Origin: Diprion similis
Lineage: Eukaryota; Arthropoda; Insecta; Hymenoptera; Diprionidae
DNA length: 64,000 nt
NCBI RefSeq assembly: GCF_021155765.1
Contig: NC_060113.1
Location: forward strand, 6,215,001-6,279,000
Reading direction: 5' to 3'
Shown: positions 38,001 through 48,280 of the stretch, in pieces
Layout: each line of letters opens with the position of its first letter
How positions within the stretch are numbered: position 1 is the stretch's first letter
Notes under the pieces: model-generated
What the model was told of the DNA's origin: nothing
The model's input: only the letters and a program-made list of their open reading frames with translations
Databases searched by the model: none
Position numbers and translations under genes: made by a program

Positions 38001-39109
38001 AGTCCGCCCATCGACACGTGATCCTGAAGATTTTGCCCGACTGCTGGGCTGTCGTGAATAACCTTAACTCCAACCTCTTCAAGGTGTTCTTTAGGTCCGA
38101 TTCCTGAGAGCATCATCAGTTGTGGAGATAAAAGAGCGCCCGCTGAGAGGATGACCTCTTTTGTTGCACGAACGGTGTGCTTCATATTTTCTCGGACAAA
38201 TTCAACTCCGTAAGCTGTTTTTGTAGTTTTATCGATGAGAATCTTGCTGACCAGACATTTCTCACGAATGTGTAGGTTTGCCCTGATAGCTATAGGTCGC
38301 AGATAGGCTCTCGCCGTGCTGCATCGGAGGCCATTTCTAGTGGTGGTTTGCGGTCGATTAAATCCAATCTGCGTCTCACCGTTTACGTCCACCTGACGGT
38401 AACCCATTTCAGATGTACCTTTCAGTAAATATCTTCTTATCGGGTGCTCGTACTTTGGGTTTTCAACAGTGAGAGGGCCAGAAGTTCCGTGATAAGACGA
38501 TTCACGGAGGTCAGGAATCGTCATATTTTCAGCCTTTTTGAAATATGGTAAAACGTCATCGTATCCCCAACCAGGATTTCCTAAATCCCTCCAGTTGTCG
38601 TAATCTCTTCGATTCCCACGTATGTACAACAAGGTATTAATGCTGCTGGTCCCTCCAAGTACTTTACCGGCTGTCCAGTAGCATTGGTTGTTGATCATGC
38701 CTCTACAATAGTTCGATGAAGGTTCAGTTTTGAATTGCCAGTCCATATCAGTGTTCACCATTTTATAAGACAATGCCGGTATAGCGGAGATAAGTCTTTC
38801 GTCACCTCCAGCCTCCAGTAACAAAACATTCCAGTTTGTATTTTCCGTTAATCGGTTAGCAAGTACAGCTCCTGCGGATCCTGCGCCGATTATTATAAAG
38901 TCGAACTGACTTGGCAGCTCTTCCGTTGGAACGGTGCGTACTCTGTTATCTTTGTCGACGATGTCAGGTCGCAAAAGCAATATTAGAAGTTCAAAACATG
39001 CAATGTACCAGACTGTTGCCCCGGTGGACAAAGCTAAGCGGATTCCGTTATATGCCCACTGAACTATCAATTGGGTTATAAGCGTATTTCTGTTCGGTAC
39101 AATGTCCAT
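35007..39109 (-). CDS. GMC oxidoreductase 1 (glucose dehydrogenase-like)
   Basis: This gene encodes an FAD-dependent oxidoreductase of the glucose-methanol-choline family. The exons on the minus strand are 39109-37869, 35759-35480 and 35396-35007, giving 636 aa, a normal length. The ATG at 39109 opens a hydrophobic N terminus that could act as a signal peptide or anchor. Motifs are the dinucleotide fold [16 protein letters not shown] (about 72-87), VLLLEAGG, the first GMC signature [14 protein letters not shown] (about 152-165), the second signature around [12 protein letters not shown] (about 328-339), catalytic-region His ([11 protein letters not shown], about 562) and SGNTNAP (Asn about 606). 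The substrate cannot be told from sequence; glucose dehydrogenase and other insect GMC activities are possible. A short intron of 83 nt separates the last two exons. Around 35260-35620 the sequence resembles GMC3/4 rather than its sister GMC2. Confidence 0.88.
35760..37868 (-). other. First intron of GMC1
   Basis: This 2.1-kb intron shares blocks with the GMC2 intron. It contains extra DNA at about 36650-37365, including a G/C-rich patch at 36920-37130 with a G run near 37022, that GMC2 lacks. The TTAA at 37476-37479 is the empty counterpart of the foldback insertion site in GMC2. Confidence 0.6.
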
Positions 39110-39175
39110 TTTTACTCTGTGATTCGGTGTTGAACACGATACTTGTATTCATCAATTATTCGTCGAAATTCCCTT

Positions 39176-39213
39176 CTTTTATATTCGTGCACAAATTTGC
39201 GCGCATGCGCATG
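39176..39213 (-). promoter_or_regulatory. GMC1 promoter: TATA box and NRF-1/Ewg-like palindrome
   Basis: On the minus strand TATAAAA lies at 39183-39177, about 70 bases before the ATG. The palindromic run TGCGCGCATGCGCATGC lies at 39199-39215, just upstream of it. Both are kept in the other three GMC promoters. Confidence 0.6.
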
Positions 39214-39853
39214 CTTGACCTCAAAAGTGGGTGAATGCTTGCGAACACAGCTGTACTAATACCGTCACATATATTATAAAGGAATTTATATATTCGCCAG
39301 ACATCTCAAAAGTATAACAATGTTCTCACCCTGTATACATGACCCACAAAAGAAATGAATTCCTAACGTAGTACAAATAACTTGCGCCAAAGCAGTAAAA
39401 TATGTTTATTCGCAGTGAACGAAAACTCATGCAATCCTACACGTACAGCTATAGATACTCGCCCAAGGAACAAACTAGCGGACCTGCAGATTTGTTTCTT
39501 CATTTTTTTTTTTTATTGTCGTACCTGACCCTCCGCAGTAGAGAATCTGTAAAAATCATGTTCAAATGTTTTTTTCAAGCTTCTATAATCTTGTGAGTTC
39601 GAAAGTTCTGTCAAATTTTTTTTAACACAATTCGAAAAAATACGAATTTATTTCCTGTATATTTTAAGACTAATCAAGTTGTGTTAATTTCATCCAGAGA
39701 TACAGCGTTGGGAAGAAAATTCGGTCGATTTTCCAGGAACAGTTGCCAAGCATGTGTGAGAAATTAAATCCTTCACCTACGCAAATATTTAAAGATCAAA
39801 AGGAAAAGCTTCATATCCTTTTATTGGAAATTTAGCCAGTTAACACGCCGATA

Positions 39854-40890
39854 TCATTTCTTCAGGCCGATGTTCTCGCAGAGTTTCCTTAGTTTGACAG
39901 CTCCGATGGCCTTCGCGAACATGTCCGCCTCGTTGGATTCGGTAGAACAATATTTAATCATGACGATTCCTGCTTCTTGCAGCTTTCTAGTAGTATAGAA
40001 ATGTTTGGTGTCAATGTGTTTTGTCCGGTTTGTGAATCCGACAGTTTTAAGGCGGTTTATGCAGCTTTGATTGTCTTCATAAATGACGGTTGGACTTGCC
40101 TGGTTTTTGTCAAAACTTTCAAGTAGCTTCTGCATCCATACCTCTTCTTGGCAAGTTTCCATCAACGCTATGAGTTCTGCTTCCGTTGAAGACAATGCCA
40201 CGCATCCTTGCTTGCGACGAGTATATATCCGCTGTTGGATTTTCGATCTCCTCGATCTTCAGCCCAATTTGCATCTGCGAATCCTTTTAGCTCTGACATT
40301 CGTCCGTTATTTTTTTCACTCGATCGTAATTCATAATTGATCGTTTCCTACAGGTATCCTGCAACCCGTTTTACCTCCACCCAGTCAATTCTTTTTGGAG
40401 CTTCAATATGTCGACTCAGGATTGCAACTGGTGCCGCAATATCCGGTCTTGTGTTTACTGCGACGTACATCAAGGCTCCTATCATTCTGCGATCATTTTC
40501 GTTGACGATCGTTAGTGATTTTTCTCGAACTTTCTAGTATCCAGTGTCCATGAGGATATTCGATCCTTTTACTTCCAATATATTTCCGGATCTGAGTATC
40601 TTTTTAATGTAATCCCGCTGACGAATGTAAAAGTGTCCTTCGTCATCTCGTCGTATTTGGATTCCGAGATAGCACTGGACGTCGCCAAGGTCTACGATGT
40701 TGACTTGTGCGTTCAATGTGTCCTTCACTTCTTTGATCATTTTTGACGACCTACAGGCTACGACGATGTCGTCAACGTATACTGCAATATACATTGTTTA
40801 TTTTTCGCCATATGTTTTAATGTAGAGGCAAAGGCCGGCGTCGCTTCGGCGAAAACTGCGTTTCTTCAACACTTCGTTAAACCCGTCGTT
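39854..40890 (-). mobile_element. Ty1/Copia retrotransposon pol fragment, decayed
   Basis: Minus-strand reading from about 40890 to 39854 gives the end of a Copia reverse transcriptase (DAGLCLYIK, YVDDIVVACRS, CYLGIQIRRD, NTRPDIAAPVAILSR) followed by RNase H (SSTEAELIALM, IYEDNQSCINRL, NRTKHIDTKHF, ADMFAKAIG). Stop codons lie before the YVDD motif and between the two parts. No LTRs were identified. The fragment lies between the 5' flank of GMC1 and the upstream flank of RTK copy C. Confidence 0.88.
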
Positions 40891-40949
40891 TCAAATTTTA
40901 GCCGATTGATTGAGTCAGAAGTAATACAAGGGGAATTCTGCGCACAGAT

Positions 40950-41360
40950 TCCTGTAAGTATTTTGTTTGCTGTCCCGGCTGTAGCGATTCGAGTCATCCA
41001 GAAATAACTAATTGGAACATGGTAAAAAAGAAAATGAGTACAGATATCATTCATAATTCATCTACAGCTGCTTTTTGTTCAGGAGAATTCTATATTGCCG
41101 TAATGGATTTGACCGTGTTCAATGGAACGGAGATTTTGGCTACAACGTGATATTCGTTACCAATGGAGTCGTCGCATTGTTAGTCGGGTGAGAGAATTCG
41201 TGACGCGACAAACTTACAGGAAACTGTAAGATGGCCGATGAGGAGGGAGGCTTTGCAGCTGATTCGCTGTTCGATTATGCAGAATAATTTCTCCAGATTT
41301 CGGCCTTGACGACAGGATTTAGCTATCGCCTCAATTTTTGCTGATAACAAGCATTAGGAG
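40950..41360 (+). repeat. RTK upstream flank attached to copy C
   Basis: This matches 11826-12118 before copy B and the first 150 bases of the window before copy A, including the run ending in GATAACAAGCATT. Homology ends at about 41364, where a foldback element starts. Confidence 0.7.
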
Positions 41361-42150
41361 TCATTTAAAACGAACATTTTTTTTTCGCTGACACATAAAA
41401 ATTTTGTTTCTTTTATCGAAAAAAAAATTCCCTGAAAATTTGAGCCCTTAATTTTAATTTTAAGTGGTTCCTTTCGATCGATGTATATTTCCCATTTAAA
41501 TAACATGTAATTCATGATTTTTTTCATTTAAATTAACATAGCTCCGTTTGATTTCATGGTATTTCATTGCGATTAGTCAGAATTTGTAGTACATTAGAGA
41601 CTCTTTGAAAGTACCCACTAACATTTTTTTGTACTTGAACTCGTCTCATCGGTGTCGGTCTCAAAAGCCCGATTTTCTTAAAAATTGTTATATTTTCGTA
41701 CTTATCAACAAAACGGTTGAAGTTATAAAAAAATTGTCAAAGAACAATTTGTAGGAAATTAAATTTCAATTTTTCTATAACTTCAACTGTTTTGTTGATA
41801 AGTACGAAAATATAACAATTTTTAAGAAAATTGAGCTTTCGAGACCTACGCCGATGAGACGAGTTCAAATAGAAAAAAATCTTAGTGGGTACTTCCAAAG
41901 AGTCACTAATACACTACAAATTCTGACTAATCGCAATGAAATACCATGAAATAAAACGGAGCTATATTAATTTAATTTTAAAAAATCATAAATTACATGT
42001 TATTTAAATGGGAAATATGCATCGATCGAAAGGAACCACTTAAAATTAAAATTAAGGGCTCAAATTTTCAGGGAATTTTGTTTTCGATAAAAGGAACAAA
42101 ATTTGTATACGTCAGCGAACAAAACAATTGTTCGTTTTAAATGAAGCACC
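41361..42150. mobile_element. Foldback MITE, possibly PIF/Harbinger-like
   Basis: This is a long inverted repeat of about 790 bases. The right end reads GCACC followed by TTA. The left end shares TCATTTAAAACGAAC with it, but the outermost bases fit the RTK flank better, so the left tip may be lost. TTA occurs at both edges (41354-41356 and 42151-42153). The centre is near 41740. No transposase is present. Confidence 0.6.
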
Positions 42151-42179
42151 TTAATGTATATATATTATTGTCTTTTTGT

Positions 42180-42470
42180 TCGCGCTCGAACCTCGCGGAC
42201 CGTTGATACTTCGCGACCGCGACGTTGAGGTTACCCGGCCGCATGGCGGCGCGCTGAGCGAGAGCCGCGTCTAACGGGTGCGCACGCAGCCCCGGTTTCA
42301 CGCGTGCGCGCGCTTCACTTAGAATCGAGCGCTCGAGTAGGTAGGACGTACTGCTAAATTTATCTCTTCTGCCCGCGCTCAGTCGGGTGTCGAGTTCTTT
42401 CCATATCGCGTAGATTTAAGGATCGCGTTGTTAGGTTAGTTTTAGAACGGGTCCACCTCTTTCAATTTCC
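42180..42470. other. CpG-rich island of unknown role
   Basis: This is the most G/C- and CpG-rich stretch of the window, with many CGCG and GCGC steps, inside AT-rich DNA. It has no counterpart in RTK units A or B. It may be a promoter or the leader of an unrecognised mobile element. I see no open frame of note. Confidence 0.4.
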
Positions 42471-42687
42471 CCCCCTTAAAAGTTGCATTGAAATAGGACG
42501 CCCCCCAACTACCCGCTTCCAAGTAACAGTTGGAAGTTGCGGTGCATTGACGATTTGTGCTTACTTGGCAGTACATTAAGATTGTTGAATGATCAGTCAA
42601 CTAGATTAAGTTTTCAAAAAGGGAACACGCCAGATACCTTTGTTACCTTGTAACCTGTTAAACTGATATTGTTAAATTAATACAGGA

Positions 42688-42738
42688 CTTGCTTCGGCTT
42701 TTTGCTCTAAACCGTGAGTGTTTTTATGCCGAAGCAAG
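42688..42738. other. Stem-loop with perfect 11-bp stem
   Basis: CTTGCTTCGGC at 42688-42698 and GCCGAAGCAAG at 42728-42738 are perfect inverted repeats around a 29-base loop. The function is unknown. Confidence 0.5.
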
Positions 42739-42844
42739 CGCTCTCTTATCTCTCGCGAAAGTATGGACTTTATTCATTTACCCTCTCACTCACTCCTCCC
42801 TTCCCGATTAGCTTTAGAACCGAACTCTAGACAAGTAACAAACA

Positions 42845-43678
42845 CTTTTTATTTACAATATATTTAATAGATTTTGGCTATTGCTTTTAACCCTGTCTCG
42901 CTGTCCCTTTTACTTATACTTATATACATATATATGTGCTTACCAATATGCATTTCGTTTCTTGCGTTTATTTTATTTCGTTGATGATTTTGGCCAACAT
43001 ATTTTATAATTTAGACGTAATCACCCAAATCCATTACATTCGTTACACAACCCATTAACGCGCCCTGTTGCCTTGTTTTATTATTGCAAGCATGAATATA
43101 TTTCATGGATCTACCACTATGTTGCAGAATTCTTCAGTTCTTTCAGAATTTGCGAAATTCTATGCATATTTGCTCGAATTCGAGGTGCATGTATTACAAA
43201 TAAGTTCGTGTGCCTATAATAGGACTGGCAGTAATGAAAAAAAAATACATACATACAATTAACATACTGTTCACCGAATTTTGAAGTCGTGATATCCGCA
43301 TTACTGGAGCTGCATCTACGCCACGTCACGTATAGAATAGGTCCTATAGTTTTTCACGCATGATTTTTTTTTTACTTCAATTCGACACAAAGAAGCCGTA
43401 CTCGCTTGTGTCGATATCTTCTTCCTATTCAGAGTCATGACCGATTGAAAATGAACGAATATGATACTTGTTTTATTGTTTGGAAATTCATATTGCGAAC
43501 GTAATGCGCTAAATGTCAGATGAACATCATGAAATTGATGAGCAGGTCGCTTCGACCAAAAACAACTGTTCCAAGAGAAATTGGAAGAGGTAAAATCCCC
43601 GCTGGTCAGTAGCCTGAATGTTAGTCGGCATGGACAACCTCACAAATCCCTTTGTAAGTTTTCTGTACTTTGTGCTAG
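42845..43678 (+). repeat. Rearranged RTK flank joined to copy C
   Basis: Positions 42845-43250 match 10920-11325, and positions 43266-43678 match about 12441-12862. The segment between them in copy B, 11326-12440, is missing here. It contains the signal-peptide exon. Confidence 0.75.
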
Positions 43679-45151
43679 GTCGGACTATTCCGGATGCCAC
43701 ATATGTTTGGGGGATCGCAGGAAATCCAACGGCTCTAGAATGCGAGGTGCTGGGATCTGTTGCTAACTTTGGGTGGCGAAAAATCGAAGGGCAACCGACA
43801 AGCGAGGAGAACTTGAGGGAAATCACCGAAACTTGGCGCTACAACAAGACGTATTCAAGAACGAGTCTATATTTTTCAAACTTCTCATGGAGAGACGAAG
43901 GAACTTACGAATGCTGGGCAAATGATGACGAAAACTTGACAACAAGCAATGACATTAAACTTTCTGTTGATTGGAAGGTGGAATACGTACAGTTGCCTCT
44001 CGTTGCTTTGGATGCGAATAGGATTTGTGTGAGATGGGAGATGTTGCGTCTTATAAATAACAATTTGGTTACGTCGCTTCGCATTGAATCCCAGGAAAAC
44101 GATTCACGCGGATGGCATGATGGGTATCAGACGTCCACTGAGTTCCTCAACGGTATTTTTATTGCAAAAGGATTAAAACAAGACACAGACTACTGGTTCA
44201 AATTTATTTGGAAAATGCAAGATTCAGATATTATTGTTACTTTTTCCGGACGAACAAAGACTCTAAAGAGAAATACAGGTATAGTAGCTTCTCAATTTAT
44301 ACAAAATTCCACCCTGCAGTAAATGAATATCACTGTCGCTATGGAAATTTTTAATTTGCTATGAGAAACTCCGTTCATTTTTTTATAATCAGAGATTTTT
44401 TAAACATGTATGGAAATAAATTTGAATATTTATTTTTGTCACCTTATTCGGTGAAATTTGTGCAAACCCATTTCGTATTTATTCAAGGTGATTCACTGTG
44501 ATTCATTTTAATGCAGAATCTCTATACCTTCCAATCGTTTCGGCTAGAAAAACGTCTGTCGATTCAATAACGATTGAATGGACAAAGCCACCTCTGAAAG
44601 TGGCAGATTGCTTCAAGGGGTACATAGTTGAAATATACGAGTCAAACAGCAAGGGAAATTTCATATTCAAGTACTCAGTAACCACTATAAACACCTATAG
44701 AAAATTTGAGAATCTGAGAACTTCAGCCACTTATACATTCATATTACGTTCATGCAGCGATCCTTCGTGTCAACAATACCTTGGCGAGAGTTTCTGGTTG
44801 AAAGATATCGTCCCGAAAGACAGGGGTATTGATATTACATTAACGGGTATACATTGGCGAGGAAAAACATGATTAAACTCGAAATTTCCAGATCCGAAAT
44901 TCACCCCGAATGTTTCGATAGTCGAAACGGGCGTCGCTTCAGCAACGATTGCGTGGGACTCACCACCGGCGAACTTGGAAGACCGCATTTATTACTACAA
45001 ATTAGCGTTGCACAACGAAGACTTCCATAAGGAACTGTACGTAAACGAGACTGAGAATTCTCACACATTCGAAAATCTACCGCCGAACACGACTCATCGA
45101 TTCGAAGTAGCTGCCTGCAGCGATTACAAAAAATGCTCCCTTCAGGTCTGA
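43679..45151 (+). pseudogene. Truncated RTK copy C: ectodomain exons only
   Basis: The exons are 43679-44278 (Ig plus FN3-like), 44517-44846 (FN3) and 44892-45151 (FN3, cut short). They are nearly identical to copy B and keep frame and splice sites. The third exon is interrupted after CSDYK and fused to the terminal-exon sequence of the gene, which gives a TGA at 45149-45151. The membrane, juxtamembrane and kinase exons are gone, and the signal-peptide exon is missing upstream. As it stands it is probably a pseudogene. If an unseen leader exon were spliced in, the product would be a soluble ectodomain. That is speculation. Confidence 0.8.
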
Positions 45152-46529
45152 AAAGAAGCCTCAAAAAGACTGAGCACTGTGGTTTTACCAGTTTTAGTAC
45201 GTGAAAAAAATATTTTACTAAATAAGCGAAAAATTGATATCCGCAAATTTTCAACACGACTTGTTTTTCTTGAGTCTTACAATTAGGGAAGAAATGTATC
45301 GTGTGATATTTTGCGGCCCTTTGATATCACTATTTCTCTGTTATGCGCTTCGGATAATCTTTTTCGGCCGTAACGTGTTCCTTGGTACAATATGAAAAAG
45401 ATAATACGTGTCAAAGGTTTGCTAATATCTATTTTTCACTAGTTTAATAAAATAGTTCTTCCACACTTCAAAACCGGTGCTGCAGTGATCAGTCTTTTTG
45501 AGGCTTCTATTCAGACCAGAAGCAAGAATTTTTATCATGCACCTGTAGGAAAATCAACAATTTTCAAAATGTGAAACGCCCGAATATATATGCAATGTAC
45601 AACTGAATGATTTTGTTTCCACGTTGCATGTTACAACGCCACGATGGTGGCATGGAAACACATTTCAGTTTTACCTAGATTTGGGCAATCCGTACACCAG
45701 GATTTACTCAGATATCTGGAAACGCGAAAGTGAGACTCCGGCAGGTGCGGAAGAATCGGGCGTCCTCCGCCAAGATTCGTAATAAAATCATTCCGATCAA
45801 CGTATTTAATGTTGATTCGTGTTCGCCTATCTGCATGGATCTACCACGATGCATCGCAAGCAGGGATACAATATCGTCAAAACTAAAGTTTTGCCCTCGG
45901 TTTTGCCTAACAAAGATCCCGAGACACTGCATTTCCAGTCAACATCTGCAACGCGTTTTAGGTTCGATAAGTCGTTTTTTTTATCTGAAAATAGTCCCTC
46001 CGTATAATAATTTCCAAAGTCAGTATAACTTTTATAAATGCACTGTGTGAAGAAATACATTCAACAAATCACGTGATGCATCGTAATGCACGCGGTCTTC
46101 ATTTGTAGAGCTCGGATCGAGCCACGAATCCGTCTTATGTACAATGAAGAACAGTGTAGCAACCTGATAATTTCGGTCGATGGAATCTTCAAATGAAAGT
46201 CAGGTATCCGAAGGCTTATAAAACGCTCTGATCGAATCAGCCATTTTCAGTGCTCATACGTGGTAAAACTTATGAAAATTGTAAATTAAAAAATTTAATG
46301 AAATATCGATACACCAGCGAAATCACCGAACACCATTCAGACTGCTGCTCCTTCTCAATATTCAATTTAACGGGTGAACCACACCCCCGCGTTGTAGCTC
46401 GCAAATTTGTCAGTCGGCAAGACATTCTAACGAGAAAATGCATCGACTTGACACTGTGCTGCAATCTTGTAACAGCCGACTATTAAACACACTTCTTTGG
46501 CTGAAAGCCAATCGATTTAATCGCATACT
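45152..46529. repeat. RTK downstream duplicated unit, copy C
   Basis: This matches the unit behind copy B with internal deletions, for example of most of the TATCGATA cluster. It ends abruptly at ATCGCATACT, exactly where the CAGTG end of a hAT element begins. Confidence 0.7.
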
Positions 46530-46920
46530 CAGTGCCCGATTAAGTCAGCGCGGGGCCCGTAGCAAATTCTATCGAGAGGCCCTCAGCTTGCTTTAGGTTC
46601 GTAAGATTAGGGTGTTAAATAAAACAGAACTATTACAAATAATCTTTTTCGGATTTAATGTATGCAAATTTAGAGACGACACTACTCATATCGATTTCTC
46701 TAAGCGAACTATATTCTTTATTCATCGAGGTGAGATTATTTATATGTTCCTGACCCATCATGTTCCGTAACTCATTTTTATCGTACGTGTTAATGTTGAA
46801 AAAGAATCTGTGTTTTTTAAAATGTTTGCTTATGGGGTAGTCTAGCTTATTTCGACCTACGTACGCTTCTTGACTTCTGCAATTTGACCCGCAAGTTTTT
46901 ATATGATTGTTCTCACTTCA
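46530..46920 (-). mobile_element. 3' end of a hAT transposon with transposase C terminus
   Basis: The sequence starts with CAGTGCCCG followed by a GGGGCCCG run, as is usual for hAT ends. On the minus strand the frame ending at TAA (46635-46633) reads MGQEHINNLTSMNKEYSSL, then SSVVSKFAYIKSEKDYL. This matches the C-terminal dimerisation region of hAT transposases of the ZMYM/52 kDa-repressor type, where GQExLxxL is conserved. Only the last 60 or so residues are readable. The other end of the element was not found. Confidence 0.7.
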
Positions 46921-47336
46921 CTAATTTCTTTATTTTATATTTTTTCGACACGCTTCAAATTTTCTACAATTAATCAAAACGATCTTATTGATGGACACAA
47001 TTTAGGAATCTGAAAAGATTCTGAAAAATCATGTGTGAGATACAAAAACTTTTAATTTCGGAGCCGGAGTGTGGAGATTTTTCCTTCTCACTGTTCATAA
47101 ATTACATAATAATTTCGCGTTCGGCTTTGTCCTTCTTAATTTTACAAGGGCCTACTGACGATATGAGATACTATATAGATCGAGAAAATAAAGTTACACT
47201 AGTAATTTAATATTCGCAAAAGTGCGTAATACGGGAAGTTGTATATTTGAGTTTACTGGGCGGATTGCATGAAGCTAAAGAATGAATTTGAATACTAAGA
47301 TCTGCTCCTTACATGCAAAAATCAAGACAGTTTAGC

Positions 47337-47655
47337 GAGCAAGAAAGACCGAAGTCAATCGGCGGGCACCACTGTTGATTTAACTCGTAATGTCAAAGGA
47401 TTCGACAGGCAGAGAGACCAAAGTACACTTCGCGACGCTTTCCCAGTGGGAAGAGTTATTTAATTCAAATCCAAAAATGTTATAAGAAAATTCAAACGGT
47501 TCTGACAGGCAGAAGGACCGAAGTTCAATCCGCGATGCATCGCCAACGAAAATGGTTAAAAAAAAAAATGATTTTAATGAGCAAGGATTCTATGTTAACT
47601 CTCGACCACAAGCCGGAGACAGGCAGAAAGATCGAAGTGCGATCCGCGATGCGCC
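47337..47655 (+). repeat. Degenerate repeat with coding-like pattern DRQKDRSxIRDA
   Basis: Four copies of a roughly 35-base unit start near 47345, 47404, 47504 and 47618. The core is GACAGGCAGAAAGACCGAAG followed by a CGCGATGC-like end. Translated on the + strand, copies 2-4 give DRQRDQSTLRDAFP, DRQKDRSSIRDASP and DRQKDRSAIRDAPP. Unequal spacers and a stop between copies 2 and 3 argue against an intact gene. I do not know this repeat. Confidence 0.55.
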
Positions 47656-47784
47656 ACCTCAATATGAATGTCATCTGTACACAAATAAAAGCCGTGCTTA
47701 TGTTCAAGTCCTGAAGATACGTAAAAAAAATCAAATTCTTGAACAAATTCTTTGCGAAACCACTCCACCAGTGAAAACCTTGCA

Positions 47785-48280
47785 AAAAAAAGACAAAGTT
47801 GGTAATCACCAATATGAAATTTTTTTATTCGCGTACTTTGACTTTCTAATTAAGAAGTGCCTCACCAAGAGGTCAAGATTTACAACTTCTATTGCGAGAA
47901 GATTTTAAATAAGTACTTAAAACATCTCGTAGAGTCAATTAATTGTCGAACAAGTAGATTTTTTAGAACTGCATTAGTGGAAGGATTCTTTTGAAGTGGT
48001 TCGGCAGAAAAATCTTTCTCGAGTGACTGATTCTAGTTGAGAGAAATTTTCTTTTTCGAGTTCGTCTTCTGATTTGACAAAATGTTCAAACAAAATATAA
48101 GACGGTACTTGGAACCTTGTACATTTATAAAAAATATAACAAGAAATGATAAATAAATCCATTTATTTATAATTTACGGACAATATGAATCAAAGATGTA
48201 ACACTTGTTCGAATTATCGATCTTTTCGAACATCGCGTCGGCAACTTCGAGGAGATTTTTTCCGAAACTCACACAATATC
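47785..48280 (-). other. 3' flank of GMC2
   Basis: Shared with the GMC1 flank (34505-35006). A likely AATAAA poly(A) signal on the minus strand lies at 48162-48167, about 115 bases beyond the stop codon. Confidence 0.55.

Noticed and set aside
47552-47908. 118-aa open frame on the + strand
   Set aside because: Its second half is the duplicated non-coding 3' flank of the GMC genes. Only the repeat core in its first half was kept as an observation.
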